From Rhodoglobus vestalii (lineage in GTDB: Bacteria > Actinomycetota > Actinomycetes > Actinomycetales > Microbacteriaceae), in the NCBI RefSeq assembly GCF_006788895.1, contig NZ_VFRA01000001.1, positions 124,001 through 188,000 of the forward strand: 64,000 bases of DNA, written 5' to 3'. Below the pieces are notes generated by a model. It did not search any database. It was not told where the DNA came from and saw only the letters and a program-made list of their open reading frames with translations. The translations under genes and the position numbers were made by a program. Positions within the stretch are counted from its first letter, which is position 1. Each line of letters starts with the position of its first letter. This document shows, one piece after another, positions 20,714 through 31,254 of this stretch.

Positions 20714-21517
20714 CTAATGCTCGTCGGTCGAGTCAGCGCTGGTCCAAAACTGTCCGGGATCGATCAAAGAGTCCGGAACCTGAGCCGCTGCTTCAGAGTC
20801 AACGAAAAACAGTGTCTTTCGGCGGCCCTCGAGACCCGCGGCGGGAACCTCGTTGTAGCTTGCCCCCGCAAGTGTCAGGCCCAGAGCGGAAGCCTTGTCA
20901 CTGCCGGCGACTACCGCCCAGATACGCACCGATGAGTTCAGCACGGGAAGGGTCAAACTCAATCGCTCATCTGGAGGCTTCGGGGAATTGCGAACAGCGA
21001 TGACCGTGCGCTCGGTCTCGCGAATGCCTTCACGTTCCGGAAAAAGCGAGGCAATATGTCCATCCGGCCCGACGCCCAAAAAAACAATGTCAAAGTGCGG
21101 ATAGGTGCCGAAGCGTGTGGAATGTTGTGCGAGTTCGTGCGAATATGCTGCAGCTGCATCATCCAAGCCCAGTCCTGAGTCTGAAGCCGCAAAGGAATGC
21201 ACACGTTCGGGGTCGACGGCCACGTGGTCGAGCAGTGCTGCACGGGCTTGCACATCATTGCGCTCGCCATCTCTCGCCGGTAACCAACGTTCGTCACCCC
21301 ACCAGAAATTCACCCGAGACCAATCTACCGCATCACGTTTCGGGGAACTATTGATTGCGTCGAGTACAGCCTGCCCCATGGTGCCACCGGTCAGCACAAT
21401 TGTTGCCTCATCAAATTCCGCGATAATCTGAGGCACTTTGTTGAGAAACCGTTCAGCCACCGCATGAGCGAGTTCTGGTTTGGACGAATGGACAATTGCT
21501 CGGCGTTCGTTGCTCAC
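20714..21517 (-). CDS. pgl: 6-phosphogluconolactonase
   Basis: Hydrolyses 6-phosphogluconolactone to 6-phosphogluconate in the oxidative pentose-phosphate pathway. The 267-residue product carries LTGGTMG near residue 42, the family block NFWWGDERWLP (about 70-80) and the catalytic-region motif GVGPDGHIASLFP. The frame is open far upstream, but the GTG at 21517 shares one base with the opcA stop (TAGTG), which indicates translational coupling, and it begins a family-like N-terminus. Last gene of the tkt-tal-pgi-zwf-opcA-pgl operon. Confidence 0.93.
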   Translation of the reverse strand: MSNERRAIVHSSKPELAHAVAERFLNKVPQIIAEFDEATIVLTGGTMGQAVLDAINSSPKRDAVDWSRVNFWWGDERWLPARDGERNDVQARAALLDHVAVDPERVHSFAASDSGLGLDDAAAAYSHELAQHSTRFGTYPHFDIVFLGVGPDGHIASLFPEREGIRETERTVIAVRNSPKPPDERLSLTLPVLNSSVRIWAVVAGSDKASALGLTLAGASYNEVPAAGLEGRRKTLFFVDSEAAAQVPDSLIDPGQFWTSADSTDEH

Positions 21518-22488
21518 TAGTTGGTCGCTTTCGTTAGGGCGCCCGGGTTTGTGTCCGCCATCCCACTCACCCCGCGGCGAACAACGTCGCCGAAGAGGCT
21601 GTCGGGGTCCAGACGTCGTAGTTCTTCTGCGAGGCAGTCGCGCAAGCTCCGCCGCGGCATCGAGATGTCGTGGACTGGTTGATTCGGTTGCGTCAGTGTT
21701 GCGATGCTCGCAAGATTCCGTTCCAAGGTGATGGTGCCCGAATTCCGTTCCAAAATGACCGAGTGAATTCCGGTCGGTACGGGTGAACCTTCGGCGACGA
21801 GCAGTGAGACTTCCACGTGAAGCTGCATCTGCAACCAGGCGGCTAATAGCAGCGTAGATGGTGAGTCGGCAGCACCACTCACTGATACTGCGCTGATTGG
21901 TTCGAAGGGTGGCTGGTCGAGAACGGCGGCAAGTTGAGCGCGCCAGAGGGTAAGTCGAGTCCACGCGAAGTCGGTATCGCCAGGAACGTATGTTTCACAC
22001 ATTCTGTGCATCGCATTGAGCGGTCGAACACTGGCCGCTGCGTCGGTGATGCGACGCTGAGCGATCCGTCCCAAGGGGGACTCGGAGGCGTTTGCTGGAG
22101 CCTCACCGGGCCACCAAGCGACGACTGGTGCATCCGGCAACAGCAGACCGGTGATCAGACTTTCTTGATCGAGGGCAGCGTCCCCGTATGCGGTGACCAC
22201 GACCACCTCGCTCGCGCCCGCATCGCCACCGACACGAATCTGAGCGTCGACTCGCGATTCGCGTGTGCGCTCTAATTCGGAGGTACTGGTCGAGACAACC
22301 AGCACGCGCATCGGATGTTCACGTGAGGCATCATTGGCGGCAGCGATCGCCTCTTCTTCGTTTCCCAGTTCTGTGGCGATCACCAAGGTCAGCACGCGGC
22401 CCAATGCAACAGCACCGCCGTCTTCGCGGATGCGGACGAGTGCCTTCGATATCTTCGCCGATGTAGTGTTTGGCAGATCAACGATCAT
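21517..22488 (-). CDS. opcA: Glucose-6-phosphate dehydrogenase assembly protein OpcA
   Basis: A 323-residue OpcA. In cyanobacteria and actinobacteria OpcA is needed for assembly and activity of glucose-6-phosphate dehydrogenase. It begins MIVDLPNTTSAKISKALVRI and contains the family motif LLLPDAPVVAWWPGEAP (about 115-131). Its ATG overlaps the zwf stop by 4 nt (ATGA), and its own stop overlaps the pgl GTG by 1 nt. The three oxidative-branch proteins are therefore made in a coupled way. It has no recognisable catalytic motif. Confidence 0.94.
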   Translation of the reverse strand: MIVDLPNTTSAKISKALVRIREDGGAVALGRVLTLVIATELGNEEEAIAAANDASREHPMRVLVVSTSTSELERTRESRVDAQIRVGGDAGASEVVVVTAYGDAALDQESLITGLLLPDAPVVAWWPGEAPANASESPLGRIAQRRITDAAASVRPLNAMHRMCETYVPGDTDFAWTRLTLWRAQLAAVLDQPPFEPISAVSVSGAADSPSTLLLAAWLQMQLHVEVSLLVAEGSPVPTGIHSVILERNSGTITLERNLASIATLTQPNQPVHDISMPRRSLRDCLAEELRRLDPDSLFGDVVRRGVSGMADTNPGALTKATN

Positions 22489-24026
22489 GGTCGTCTCCAG
22501 ACTCGTCCGTCGCGCTCCATCAGGTCATCTGCAGACTTCGGGCCCCACGTGCCCGGGCGATACTGCTCCGGTGCACCCTGCGTTTCCCAGAATTCCTCGA
22601 TGGGGTCAAGAATCTTCCAACTCAGCTCCACCTCTTCGTGACGGGGAAACAGCGGAGGGTCACCGAGTAGTACATCGAGGAGCAGTCGCTCATAGGCTTC
22701 CGGGCTCGCTTCGGTGAACGCATGTCCGTAGCCGAAATCCATGGTGACATCGCGCACGTGCATCTCAGCGCCGGGAACCTTGGAGCCGAAACGAATTGTT
22801 ACTCCCTCGTCAGGTTGCACGCGAATGACGAGCGCGTTCTGGCCCAAAGCTGACGTGCGGCTTTCTTCGAACAGATACTGCGGCGCACGTTTGAACACGA
22901 CGGCGATTTCGGTGACCCGGCGCCCGAGTCGTTTACCGGCGCGCAGGTAGAACGGTACGCCCGCCCAGCGTCGCGTGCCGATGTCCAAACGAATTGCAGC
23001 ATAGGTTTCCGTGGTTGATTTAGGGTTCATGCCCTCTTCGTCAAGGAAGCCTTCTACTTTTTCGCCGCCCTGCCAACCGCCGGTGTACTGGCCACGGGCG
23101 GTGTGCTTGGAGAGATCGTGTGGCAGGCGAACGGCCGAGAGCACTTTTTCCTTCTCGGCGCGGAGATCCGCAGCATCAAAAGACACCGGCTCTTCCATCG
23201 CGGTCAGTGCAAGAAGCTGCAAGAGGTGGTTTTGGATGACGTCACGGGCTGCACCGATTCCATCGTAGTAACCAGCCCGGCCACCAACTCCAATGTCTTC
23301 CGCCATTGTGATCTGAACATGATCGACGTGGTGGGAATTCCACAGTGGTTCGTAGAGTTGATTGGCGAACCGCAAGGCCAGAATATTCTGCACTGTTTCT
23401 TTGCCGAGGTAGTGGTCGATTCTAAAGACGCTGTCTGGGGGAAACACTGACTCGACCACGTCGTTGAGCTCGCGGGCCGTCGTCAAGTCGCTGCCGAACG
23501 GCTTCTCGATGACTACTCGACGCCACTGGCCATTAGTCTGTTTCGCTAAGCCAGAGTTGCGCAGTTGCTCGGTGACCTGCGGGAAGGACTTGGGCGGAAT
23601 CGAGAGGTAAAAGGCGTGGTTGCCCATAGTGCCACGATCACGATCGAGCTCATCCAGCGTTGACTTCAAGCGTTCGAATGCGGCAGCGTCGTCGAATTCA
23701 CCCTGGACAAAACGGATTCCTTGAGTGAGTTGTTTCCAGACGTCTTCATCGAAGGGAGTTCGCGCATACTGCTTTACCGCGTCATGAACGACCTTTTCGA
23801 AATCTTGATCTTGCCAGTCTCGTCGCGCGAAGCCCACGAGTCCAAAGCCTGGCGGAAGCAGCCCGCGATTGGCGAGGTCGTAAACGGCTGGCATCAACTT
23901 TTTGCGGGACAAGTCACCGGTCACACCAAAAATCACAAGCCCGCTGGGGCCAGCAATACGGTTTAGCCTACGGTCCGAACTCAGGCGGAGCGGGTTGACG
24001 TCGGCGCTGATTTCAACGGGGGGCAT
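22485..24026 (-). CDS. zwf: Glucose-6-phosphate 1-dehydrogenase
   Basis: Oxidises glucose-6-phosphate to 6-phosphogluconolactone, making NADPH. The 513-residue product has the nucleotide-binding motif FGVTGDLSRKKLMP near residue 33 and the active-site signature RIDHYLGKETVQN (about 200-212) with the catalytic histidine. The ATG is preceded by AGAGGAG. It lies 35 nt after pgi and overlaps opcA by 4 nt, inside the pentose-phosphate operon. Confidence 0.98.
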   Translation of the reverse strand: MPPVEISADVNPLRLSSDRRLNRIAGPSGLVIFGVTGDLSRKKLMPAVYDLANRGLLPPGFGLVGFARRDWQDQDFEKVVHDAVKQYARTPFDEDVWKQLTQGIRFVQGEFDDAAAFERLKSTLDELDRDRGTMGNHAFYLSIPPKSFPQVTEQLRNSGLAKQTNGQWRRVVIEKPFGSDLTTARELNDVVESVFPPDSVFRIDHYLGKETVQNILALRFANQLYEPLWNSHHVDHVQITMAEDIGVGGRAGYYDGIGAARDVIQNHLLQLLALTAMEEPVSFDAADLRAEKEKVLSAVRLPHDLSKHTARGQYTGGWQGGEKVEGFLDEEGMNPKSTTETYAAIRLDIGTRRWAGVPFYLRAGKRLGRRVTEIAVVFKRAPQYLFEESRTSALGQNALVIRVQPDEGVTIRFGSKVPGAEMHVRDVTMDFGYGHAFTEASPEAYERLLLDVLLGDPPLFPRHEEVELSWKILDPIEEFWETQGAPEQYRPGTWGPKSADDLMERDGRVWRRP

Positions 24027-24061
24027 ACTTCTCCTCTAAATCCAGCACGAACGTCTGATCA

Positions 24062-25660
24062 TTATCCCATCGCATCGAGCAGCAACGGCAACGAAACCTT
24101 CGGGTTTGGGACAGTCAAGCTCAAGACAGGACGACCGTGCTCGGCGAGTACGCTCGCATCCCCTGCGGCTTGAGCGCGGATGAATTGCCCAAAAGTGAAG
24201 GGACGATCGGGAATTTGCAGGTCGATCTCGTCAGCCGCAATGATCTGTAAGAACACACCAACGGCGGGCCCGCCCTTGTGGAACTGTCCGGTGGAGTGCA
24301 AGAACCGAGGCCCCCACCCGAAGGTGACGGGGCGTTTCGCCCGTGCGGCGATGCGCTCACGAAGCTCTGCCAATTCAGGGTACGCAACGCGATCAGCGTA
24401 AGCCTGGATCGCTACGTAACCGTCGTCATCCAAATAGGAAAGAAGTGAGGAAATCACCCCGGCAAGATCGCTGCTGTCAGCCACAACTTCATCGGAACCG
24501 CGCACATCGATGTCTCCGACGGTAAACGTTGGAGCCTGCAGCGCAGTGGGATTATCGATCAGGTCACGGGCGGCGACCTTCGCCGCTTCAACATCGGGCT
24601 GGTCAAACGGGTTAATTCCGAGGATGCGACCAGCGACAACCGTGGCGTACTCCCAGAGCAGCAGCTGTGCGCCGAGCGAGCCCGCAATCTCGATTTCTCC
24701 GTCAATGACACTCTTTGTGTCGTCCCAATCGCCAACGAGTCGAACCACTTGAAGGTCGTCAAGATTCTCAGCGATCTCGGGGGAGTCTGGCCGCAAAACA
24801 ACCGGGAGAATTCCTTTACCCAGCTTGCCGGTGGACTCCGCGATGAGCTGTTCTGCCCAATCACCAAAGCCCACAATGTGCGTTCCGTCGGCAACGATGC
24901 CGAGTTTGTCTTTCAGGGGGTCGGTGCCAGCGATTGCAGCACCCAAGATCAGCCCCGGATTGTGATGATCGTCTACGGCAAGCTCAACCATGACAGCTTC
25001 CGCCTCATCGAGCAGCCCGTCGAGGTCTACCCCGGCGAGCCCAGACGGTACCAGGCCGAATGCGGTTAGTGCGGAATATCGTCCGCCGACATTGGGGTCT
25101 GCAGTGAAGACGCGATACCCGGCCGCCCGCGCGGCAGAATCCAAGGGGGACCCGGGATCGGTTACGACGACGATTCGTTCGCGGGGATCAATCCCAGCAT
25201 CAGTGAAATATTTCTCGTAGATTCGCTTCTGAGAATCTGTCTCCAGCGTGGAGCCTGACTTGGAAGAGATTACGACGGCAGTGGTCGCGAGCCGATCACC
25301 GAGTGCACTCAGCACCTGGGCCGGATCAGTAGAGTCCAACACGGTAAGTTCGACGCCATAGGTCCGTGTAATCACCTCAGGGGCGAGCGAAGATCCGCCC
25401 ATTCCGCCGAGCACAAAATGGTCTATGCCGTCAGCGCGCAGCTTGTCTCGGAGTGCGTAGATGTCATCGACGAGGGGACGGCCGACCGAAACTGCTTCGA
25501 CCCACCCGAGTCGCTTTGCCGACTCCTCTTCAGCTTCTGGGCCCCAGAGTGTCGGATCGCCACCGGTGATGCGACTAGCAACTAAATCGCTGACGAGCTG
25601 CGGAACAACCCGGTCGACAGCATGGGCTGCGGCACCGGAGACGGCGACCTTAACACTCAT
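24062..25660 (-). CDS. pgi: Glucose-6-phosphate isomerase
   Basis: Interconverts glucose-6-phosphate and fructose-6-phosphate. The 532-residue product is of the two-SIS-domain type: [12 protein letters not shown] (about 84-95) and [13 protein letters not shown] (about 132-144) bind the sugar phosphate. The C-terminal part contains [11 protein letters not shown]. It belongs to the divergent group found beside tal and zwf in actinobacteria rather than the E. coli-like group. Its ATG overlaps the tal stop by 4 nt (ATGA). Confidence 0.93.
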   Translation of the reverse strand: MSVKVAVSGAAAHAVDRVVPQLVSDLVASRITGGDPTLWGPEAEEESAKRLGWVEAVSVGRPLVDDIYALRDKLRADGIDHFVLGGMGGSSLAPEVITRTYGVELTVLDSTDPAQVLSALGDRLATTAVVISSKSGSTLETDSQKRIYEKYFTDAGIDPRERIVVVTDPGSPLDSAARAAGYRVFTADPNVGGRYSALTAFGLVPSGLAGVDLDGLLDEAEAVMVELAVDDHHNPGLILGAAIAGTDPLKDKLGIVADGTHIVGFGDWAEQLIAESTGKLGKGILPVVLRPDSPEIAENLDDLQVVRLVGDWDDTKSVIDGEIEIAGSLGAQLLLWEYATVVAGRILGINPFDQPDVEAAKVAARDLIDNPTALQAPTFTVGDIDVRGSDEVVADSSDLAGVISSLLSYLDDDGYVAIQAYADRVAYPELAELRERIAARAKRPVTFGWGPRFLHSTGQFHKGGPAVGVFLQIIAADEIDLQIPDRPFTFGQFIRAQAAGDASVLAEHGRPVLSLTVPNPKVSLPLLLDAMG

Positions 25661-26769
25661 TTTGCTGCCTCGAGCGCTGCCGAAACGGTGTCGAGTAGTT
25701 CATTCCATGACACGATGAACTTCTCCACGCCTTCCTTTTCAAGGAGCACGGTGACCTCGTCGTAGGGAATGCCCAGCGCGGTCAGTGCATCGAGCGTGAA
25801 GTTTGCAGCGGCGTAGTTAGCAGTGACCTGCTCGTGGGTGATCACGCCGTGATCGAACGTCGCCTCCAGAGTTTTCTCGGGCATCGTGTTGACGGTCTCA
25901 TCAACAGCAAGCTCCGTGACGTACAGGGTGTCAGGCAAGCTGGGATCCTTGACTCCGGTCGAAGCCCACAGCGGACGCTGCTTATTGGCGCCCGCAGCGA
26001 TCAGAGTTTGAGCGCGGTCGGTGGCAAATGCAGACTCGTAAACTTGGTAGGCGAGGCGCGCGTTTGCAACGCCAGCTTTGCTCTTGAGCGCCTTAGCGTC
26101 GTCGGTGCCGAGAGCATCGAGCCGTTTGTCAATTTCGGTGTCCACACGGGACACGAAGAATGATGCGACCGAGTGAATTTTAGACAGGTCGTGACCCGCA
26201 ATCTTCGCTTTCTCGAGACCGCTCAGGTAGGCATCGATCACTTCACGGTGGCGAGCGAGGCTGAAAATGAGCGTGACATTGACGCTGATGCCAGCGGCTA
26301 TCGTCTCGGTGATCGCCTCAAGTCCTTCGACGGTCGCGGGGATCTTGATCATCGCATTCTCGCGGTTGACCTTCGCCCAGAGCTGCTTCGCCTGTACGAT
26401 CGTTCCCGCTGAATCGTGCGCCAAGCCGGGCTCGACCTCAATAGACACGCGACCGTCTCGGCCGCCGGTCGCATCGTAAACCGGCCGGAAGATATCGCTC
26501 GCTGCCGCGACATCGTCAGTAGTGATCTCGAATACCGCTTCTGTTACGGTCTTGCCCTCAGAAGCGAGTACGGCTACCTGCTCGTCATACGCTTCACCCT
26601 TGGCCAAAGCAGTTGCAAAAATCGTGGGGTTCGTGGTGATCCCAACAATATTGCGAGAGTCAATGAGGGCCTCGAGGCCGCCCGAGTTGATCCGCTCGCG
26701 CGAGAGGTCGTCGAGCCAGATGCTCACTCCGAGATTGGAGAGCGCAGCGGTTGGGGATTCGTTAGTCAT
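25657..26769 (-). CDS. tal: Transaldolase
   Basis: Moves a three-carbon ketol unit between sedoheptulose-7-phosphate and glyceraldehyde-3-phosphate. The 370-residue product has SIWLDDLSR near the N-terminus, the Schiff-base lysine in [10 protein letters not shown] (near 140) and the barrel segment NVTLIFS. The length fits the long actinobacterial transaldolase class that is encoded next to tkt. An AAAGGAAAG SD precedes the ATG. It starts 23 nt after tkt and overlaps pgi by 4 nt. Confidence 0.97.
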   Translation of the reverse strand: MTNESPTAALSNLGVSIWLDDLSRERINSGGLEALIDSRNIVGITTNPTIFATALAKGEAYDEQVAVLASEGKTVTEAVFEITTDDVAAASDIFRPVYDATGGRDGRVSIEVEPGLAHDSAGTIVQAKQLWAKVNRENAMIKIPATVEGLEAITETIAAGISVNVTLIFSLARHREVIDAYLSGLEKAKIAGHDLSKIHSVASFFVSRVDTEIDKRLDALGTDDAKALKSKAGVANARLAYQVYESAFATDRAQTLIAAGANKQRPLWASTGVKDPSLPDTLYVTELAVDETVNTMPEKTLEATFDHGVITHEQVTANYAAANFTLDALTALGIPYDEVTVLLEKEGVEKFIVSWNELLDTVSAALEAAK

Positions 26770-26792
26770 TTTTCTTTCCTTTGTCGGATGGC

Positions 26793-28886
26793 CTAGACGG
26801 CATCCAGAGAATCGCGTGCGGCGGCCACTACGGCCTCGGTGGTGATGCCAAACTCACGGAACAGAGTCTTGTAATCCGCGGACGCGCCGAAGTGCTCTAT
26901 CGAGACACTGCGACCCGAGTCTCCAACGTACTCGCGCCAGCCGACGGCCAGGCCTGCTTCAACCGATACACGAGCGCGCACGGCAGAGGGCAGTACCGAC
27001 TCGCGATATTCTGCAGATTGCTCGTGGAACCACTCAAGGCTGGGAGCCGAAACAACGCGCGCGCTAATTCCTTCAGCGGCGAGAATCTTGCGGGCTTCCA
27101 CGGCCAGTTGCACTTCTGAACCGGTCGCGATCAGAATCACGTCGGGGGAGCCGTTGGCAGCCTCGGCGAGCACGTACGCTCCCCGTGCCACATTGGATGC
27201 GGCTGCGAACGTTTCGCCGTGAGCCACAGAATCACCGCGTTCGAACACCGGCACGTTCTGGCGGGTGAGAGCGATACCGGCGGGGCCGTTGCGGCGTTCA
27301 AGGATTGTCTTCCAAGCCCAGGCTGTCTCGTTGGCATCTGCGGGACGCACGACATCGAGACCCGGGATCATCCGCAGGCTCGCAAGCTGTTCAATCGGCT
27401 GATGAGTCGGGCCGTCCTCACCGAGGGCGACGGAGTCATGAGTCCAGACGAATATCGACGGAACAGCCATGAGTGCCGCCAAACGAACAGCGGGACGCAT
27501 GTAATCGCTGAAAATCAGGAACGTACCGCCAAATGCCCGAGTGTTTCCGTGCAAAACAATTCCGTTGATGATGGCGCCCATGGCATGCTCGCGGATGCCG
27601 AAGTGCAACACCCGACCGTACTCATTGCCGGTCCATTCTCCCGTGGAGTGCTCGCTCGGTATGAATGACGCACCGCCGGCGATTGTCGTCAAGTTCGATT
27701 CCGCTAGGTCAGCCGAACCACCCCATAGTTCTGGGATCAGCCCGCCCAACGCTCCCAGGACCTTGCCGCTGGCTGCACGGGTAGATACATCCTTGCCCGC
27801 CTCGAACTCAGGCAGCGCTGCTTCGATGCCGTCTGGGAGTTCACCCGAGAGCACCCGATCGAGAAGTTGCTTTCGCTCGGGGTTTACTTCAGCCCACCTG
27901 TCGAAACTCTCGGTCCATACCTCTCGCTGCTGCTTGCCGCGGGTGACAGCCTGACGAGTGTGGTCGATTACCTCGGGGTCAACGACGAAACTTTGTTCTG
28001 GATCAAAGCCAAGTTCGCGCTTGGTTGCCGCAAGTTCCTCTGCACCGAGGGCGGAGCCGTGAATTTTGCCGGTGTTCTGCTTGTTCGGTGCCGGCCACCC
28101 GATGATGGTGCGAAGAATAATGAGCGACGGCTGGTCGGTAACTCCCTGAGCTTTCTGGATTGCCGTGCTGAGCGCTTCTACGTCTTCAACGTACTCGCCG
28201 GTCTTTTTCCAGTCGACTACCTGAACGTGCCAGTTATAGGCCTCGTAGCGTTGGTGAACGTCCTCAGTGAAGGCGATGTTGGTGTCGTCTTCAATAGAAA
28301 TCTGGTTGCTGTCGTAGATCGCGATTAGATTGCCAAGTTTTTGGTGACCTGCCAACGATGAAGCCTCCGACGAAACGCCCTCCTGAAGGTCGCCATCACC
28401 CGCGATGACATAGATGAAGTGATCGAAGGGGCTCTGGCCCGCTTCCGCCTCGGGGTCGAAGAGACCGCGTTCGAAGCGAGCGGCATAGGCGAACCCGACC
28501 GACGAGGCGATTCCCTGGCCGAGTGGCCCCGTGGTGATTTCGACCCCAGCGGTGTGACCGAATTCAGGATGCCCGGGTGTCCGCGAACCCCACGTGCGGA
28601 GCGCTTTTAGATCGTCGAGTTCGAGCCCGTAGCCGCCAAGGTAGAGCTGAACGTACTGAGTAAGCGAACTATGTCCGACGGAGAGGATAAAGCGGTCCCG
28701 CCCTAACCACTGGTCGTCGCTTGGATCGCGACGCATGACTTTCTGAAACAGCAGATACGCGGCTGGCGCCAGACTCATCGCGGTACCGGGATGTCCGTTA
28801 CCCACCTTCTCGACAGCATCAGCGGCCAGAATTCGAGCGGTATCGACCGCTTTATTGTCGATGTGATCCCAGTGAAAAGCTGCCAC
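26793..28886 (-). CDS. tkt: Transketolase
   Basis: A thiamine-diphosphate enzyme that transfers two-carbon units in the pentose-phosphate pathway. The 697-residue product begins [19 protein letters not shown]. It has [16 protein letters not shown] (about 27-42), the ThDP motif [14 protein letters not shown] (about 155-168) and the pyrimidine-domain segment [13 protein letters not shown]. The open frame runs 97 codons further upstream, but that extension is not transketolase-like. The GTG at 28886 gives the family length and has AAGGG about 12 nt upstream. First gene of the pentose-phosphate operon. Confidence 0.97.
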   Translation of the reverse strand: MAAFHWDHIDNKAVDTARILAADAVEKVGNGHPGTAMSLAPAAYLLFQKVMRRDPSDDQWLGRDRFILSVGHSSLTQYVQLYLGGYGLELDDLKALRTWGSRTPGHPEFGHTAGVEITTGPLGQGIASSVGFAYAARFERGLFDPEAEAGQSPFDHFIYVIAGDGDLQEGVSSEASSLAGHQKLGNLIAIYDSNQISIEDDTNIAFTEDVHQRYEAYNWHVQVVDWKKTGEYVEDVEALSTAIQKAQGVTDQPSLIILRTIIGWPAPNKQNTGKIHGSALGAEELAATKRELGFDPEQSFVVDPEVIDHTRQAVTRGKQQREVWTESFDRWAEVNPERKQLLDRVLSGELPDGIEAALPEFEAGKDVSTRAASGKVLGALGGLIPELWGGSADLAESNLTTIAGGASFIPSEHSTGEWTGNEYGRVLHFGIREHAMGAIINGIVLHGNTRAFGGTFLIFSDYMRPAVRLAALMAVPSIFVWTHDSVALGEDGPTHQPIEQLASLRMIPGLDVVRPADANETAWAWKTILERRNGPAGIALTRQNVPVFERGDSVAHGETFAAASNVARGAYVLAEAANGSPDVILIATGSEVQLAVEARKILAAEGISARVVSAPSLEWFHEQSAEYRESVLPSAVRARVSVEAGLAVGWREYVGDSGRSVSIEHFGASADYKTLFREFGITTEAVVAAARDSLDAV

Positions 28887-29041
28887 GAGACTGATGACCC
28901 TTCTGCAAGCGAGGTGCCCCACCCGCGAACGATCGGGGCACATGAACAGCCCGCCACGCGACATCATTGGCTCGGTCAGTGGATTTTCGTCGCTGCGCGG
29001 ATGCAACAGCGGTCTGAAACCACCGAGAGGCGGGCACTCCA

Positions 29042-29047
29042 AGTATA
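29042..29047 (-). promoter_or_regulatory. Probable -10 element of the tkt operon
   Basis: On the minus strand the sequence reads TATACT, a 5-of-6 match to the -10 consensus, in the divergent gap between tkt and ctaB. It would give a leader of about 150 nt before the tkt GTG. I see no strong -35 box. Confidence 0.4.
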
Positions 29048-29117
29048 GGGAACCATGACGATGAACGTCGTCGCCGTGACGATCACGTTCGCGTTCGACG
29101 CAATTTTCCCAACAGCT

Positions 29118-29123
29118 TAGAAT
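29118..29123 (+). promoter_or_regulatory. -10 element of ctaB (leaderless)
   Basis: TAGAAT ends 7 nt before the ctaB ATG. A TTCGAC -35-like hexamer is at 29094-29099, 18 nt upstream. No SD is present. Confidence 0.6.
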
Positions 29124-29130
29124 CGTAGGT

Positions 29131-30051
29131 ATGGATGTCACTCTAGAAACCCGAACGCAGAACGATCGCATCCGCATCCTCCGAAAACTTCGCGCTTATG
29201 TGGCACTCACCAAGCCGAGAGTGATCGAGCTGTTGCTGGTCACGACCGTTCCGGTCATGGTGCTCGCCGCCAACGGAATCCCGAATCTTTGGCTTGTTTT
29301 GGCCACTCTTGTTGGGGGGATCCTGAGCGCTTCCTCAGCAAATGCGTTCAACTGCTACATCGATCGTGATATCGATCGCGTGATGGCGCGCACGAAGCAT
29401 CGCCCGCTCGTTACTGGAGAGCTGACTGACCGTGAAGCACTGCTCTTTGCGTGGCTCTCTGGCGTCGGCTCCGTGCTGTGGCTGGGACTGTTGACTAACT
29501 GGCTAGCTGCGGGACTGTCGCTTTTTGCGATCCTCTTTTACGTGGTGGTGTACACGCTTCTTCTCAAGCGCCGCACCCCACAGAACATCATTTGGGGGGG
29601 AATCGCTGGCTGCATGCCCGTTCTCATCGGTTGGGCCGCAGTAACCGGGGATCTCTCATGGGCGGCCTTTGTACTCTTTGCGGTTGTGTTTCTTTGGACG
29701 CCCCCGCACTACTGGCCGCTGTCAATGAAGTATCGGGCGGATTACCAATCTGTTGGCGTGCCGATGCTCGCTGTTGTTCGCGGCCGAGCAGCCGTCGGCC
29801 TGCAGGTCATCCTGTACGCCTGGGCCACAGTCGCATGCTCACTGCTGCTCGTGCCCGTTGCCGGTATGGGGATTGTCTATACCGTCGTTGCTGCCGGCAG
29901 TGGCGCATGGTTCATCATTGAGTCCCACCGGCTTTACTCGACCGCGATCCGTCACGGGGAAGTCAAGGCAATGCGCGTGTTCCACAGCTCAATCAGTTAC
30001 TTGACGCTTGTTTTTCTCGCAGTCGGCTTAGACCCACTGCTTCCGTTCTAG
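29131..30051 (+). CDS. ctaB: Protoheme IX farnesyltransferase (heme O synthase)
   Basis: Adds a farnesyl group to protoheme to make heme O, the precursor of heme A for cytochrome oxidase. The 306-residue membrane protein has about eight or nine hydrophobic helices. It carries the prenyltransferase motif [20 protein letters not shown] (about 73-92) with the Mg-binding aspartates. The second conserved loop is [14 protein letters not shown] (about 199-212). It is divergent from tkt, with which actinobacteria often pair it, and faces ctaA (14-nt gap), which encodes the next enzyme. Confidence 0.97.
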   Translation: MDVTLETRTQNDRIRILRKLRAYVALTKPRVIELLLVTTVPVMVLAANGIPNLWLVLATLVGGILSASSANAFNCYIDRDIDRVMARTKHRPLVTGELTDREALLFAWLSGVGSVLWLGLLTNWLAAGLSLFAILFYVVVYTLLLKRRTPQNIIWGGIAGCMPVLIGWAAVTGDLSWAAFVLFAVVFLWTPPHYWPLSMKYRADYQSVGVPMLAVVRGRAAVGLQVILYAWATVACSLLLVPVAGMGIVYTVVAAGSGAWFIIESHRLYSTAIRHGEVKAMRVFHSSISYLTLVFLAVGLDPLLPF

Positions 30052-30065
30052 GCCCGCTCGACGAT

Positions 30066-31007
30066 TTACCGATGTGCTAGTTCGCGTTCGTCCGCAACGA
30101 CGTCGTTTGTTTGCGGGGCGGGCGAGCGGAGGGAGAGCACGACAACCACCATCGCTGCAGCGATGGCGCACGCAAGAACCATGTGGATGCCGACGAGCAA
30201 GATCGGCAGCCCCGTGCGTGACTGAATGATCCCAACGACTGCTTGAACGACCTCAAGGGTGAGCAGCAGAATCGCAAAATTCATGATTCTGCGGTGTCCC
30301 TTCAGGGCAAGCGAAATGACCAGAACAAGAGTCGCTGCGACAAGTGCGTAACCTGGCCAGCTATGAACGTGCTGCAGGATGCTGGCATCGAGACCATTTC
30401 GCGCTGAGCCATCGTCGCCGGAATGCGGGCCGGCTCCGGTGGTGAGAATTCCGGCAACGACTGTCACAGCGACGAGGAAGCTTGTCACGTGGGTCAGAAT
30501 AACGATTGGCTGCGAGACTTCTAGCCGGTCGCTGCTGGAGCCAGTCCACACCTTGTAGACGAGTGCAGCACTGACCGCGACGAGGATCGCAGAGATCGCA
30601 AAGTGAACGCCGACAATATTCGGGTCGAGTTGCACTCGCACCGAGAGCCCTCCGATGAGTCCTTGCAGTACCGTTCCGCCCAACACCACGAGTGCGAGTG
30701 TCATCAGATCGCGACGTTCACGGCGGAGGCGGATCAGCATCACAACCATCAGAATCGCAACAAAACCGACGATGATCGACAACAAACGGTTGCCGAATTC
30801 GATGACGCCGTGCAGTCCCATCTCCGGGGTCGCGATGAGGGAAGCATCGGTGCAGAGGGGCCACGTCGGGCATCCGAGGCCTGATCCGGTGAGCCGTACC
30901 GCACCGCCGGTGGCGACGATCACAATCTGAAGCACTAAAGATGTCACGGCAAAAAAACGCACCCGTGTGCTTACGTAGTAGGGCAATCGTGCGATAACGG
31001 CGTTCAC
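30066..31007 (-). CDS. ctaA: Heme A synthase
   Basis: Oxidises heme O to heme A in the membrane. The 313-residue product has about eight membrane helices. The heme-ligand loop HGVIEFGNRLLS (about 75-86) follows the conserved GAVRLTGSGLGCPTWPLC, and further histidines are in VGVHFAIS, LQHVHSW and VGIHMVLA. The frame is open 22 codons upstream, but the GTG at 31007 follows an AGGAGG by a normal SD distance. It converges on ctaB and diverges from the suf operon. Confidence 0.96.
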   Translation of the reverse strand: MNAVIARLPYYVSTRVRFFAVTSLVLQIVIVATGGAVRLTGSGLGCPTWPLCTDASLIATPEMGLHGVIEFGNRLLSIIVGFVAILMVVMLIRLRRERRDLMTLALVVLGGTVLQGLIGGLSVRVQLDPNIVGVHFAISAILVAVSAALVYKVWTGSSSDRLEVSQPIVILTHVTSFLVAVTVVAGILTTGAGPHSGDDGSARNGLDASILQHVHSWPGYALVAATLVLVISLALKGHRRIMNFAILLLTLEVVQAVVGIIQSRTGLPILLVGIHMVLACAIAAAMVVVVLSLRSPAPQTNDVVADERELAHR

Positions 31008-31041
31008 AGCCGCACCTCCTGTTATTTCGGGCTTCAGTCTG

Positions 31042-31068
31042 TAGAATGATCTGTGTTCAGGAACACAG
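31042..31068 (+). promoter_or_regulatory. -10-like box with an 18-bp inverted repeat between ctaA and sufB
   Basis: A TAGAAT box (31042-31047) is followed at once by CTGTGTTC-AG-GAACACAG (31051-31068), a perfect 8-bp inverted repeat with a 2-nt spacer. It would cover the transcription start of a forward promoter reading toward sufB and lie in the ctaA upstream region. It looks like an operator; the regulator is unknown. The half-site orientation is opposite to a LexA box. The remaining 185 nt before sufB hold no gene I can support. Confidence 0.5.
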
Positions 31069-31254
31069 CCCATGCCGGGAAGTCAATGATGACAGCGAGA
31101 TAAAACCTTGCTTGTCCTGTTTCAGTCTAAGTTCGCCGGCGCAGTTTTTTCGCCACCGCGCATGTGAACCTCACGAAACAATCCCGGCAATGTTCTGTGC
31201 GGCGGAATTCCCAAGCAGCCACCTTGGTTGATAGGGGCAAGAAACGAGGTACCG

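Noticed and set aside
28887..29177. Upstream extension of the tkt frame (97 codons)
   Set aside because: The extension has no transketolase similarity and overlaps the ctaB start and the probable tkt promoter. The GTG at 28886 gives the normal N-terminus.
31051..31068. LexA box at GTTC-AG-GAAC
   Set aside because: The half-sites are in the opposite order to the LexA consensus GAAC-N4-GTTC and the spacing is 2, not 4.
31046..31231. 61-codon frame between ctaA and sufB
   Set aside because: No SD and no family resemblance, and it starts inside the inverted-repeat operator region.
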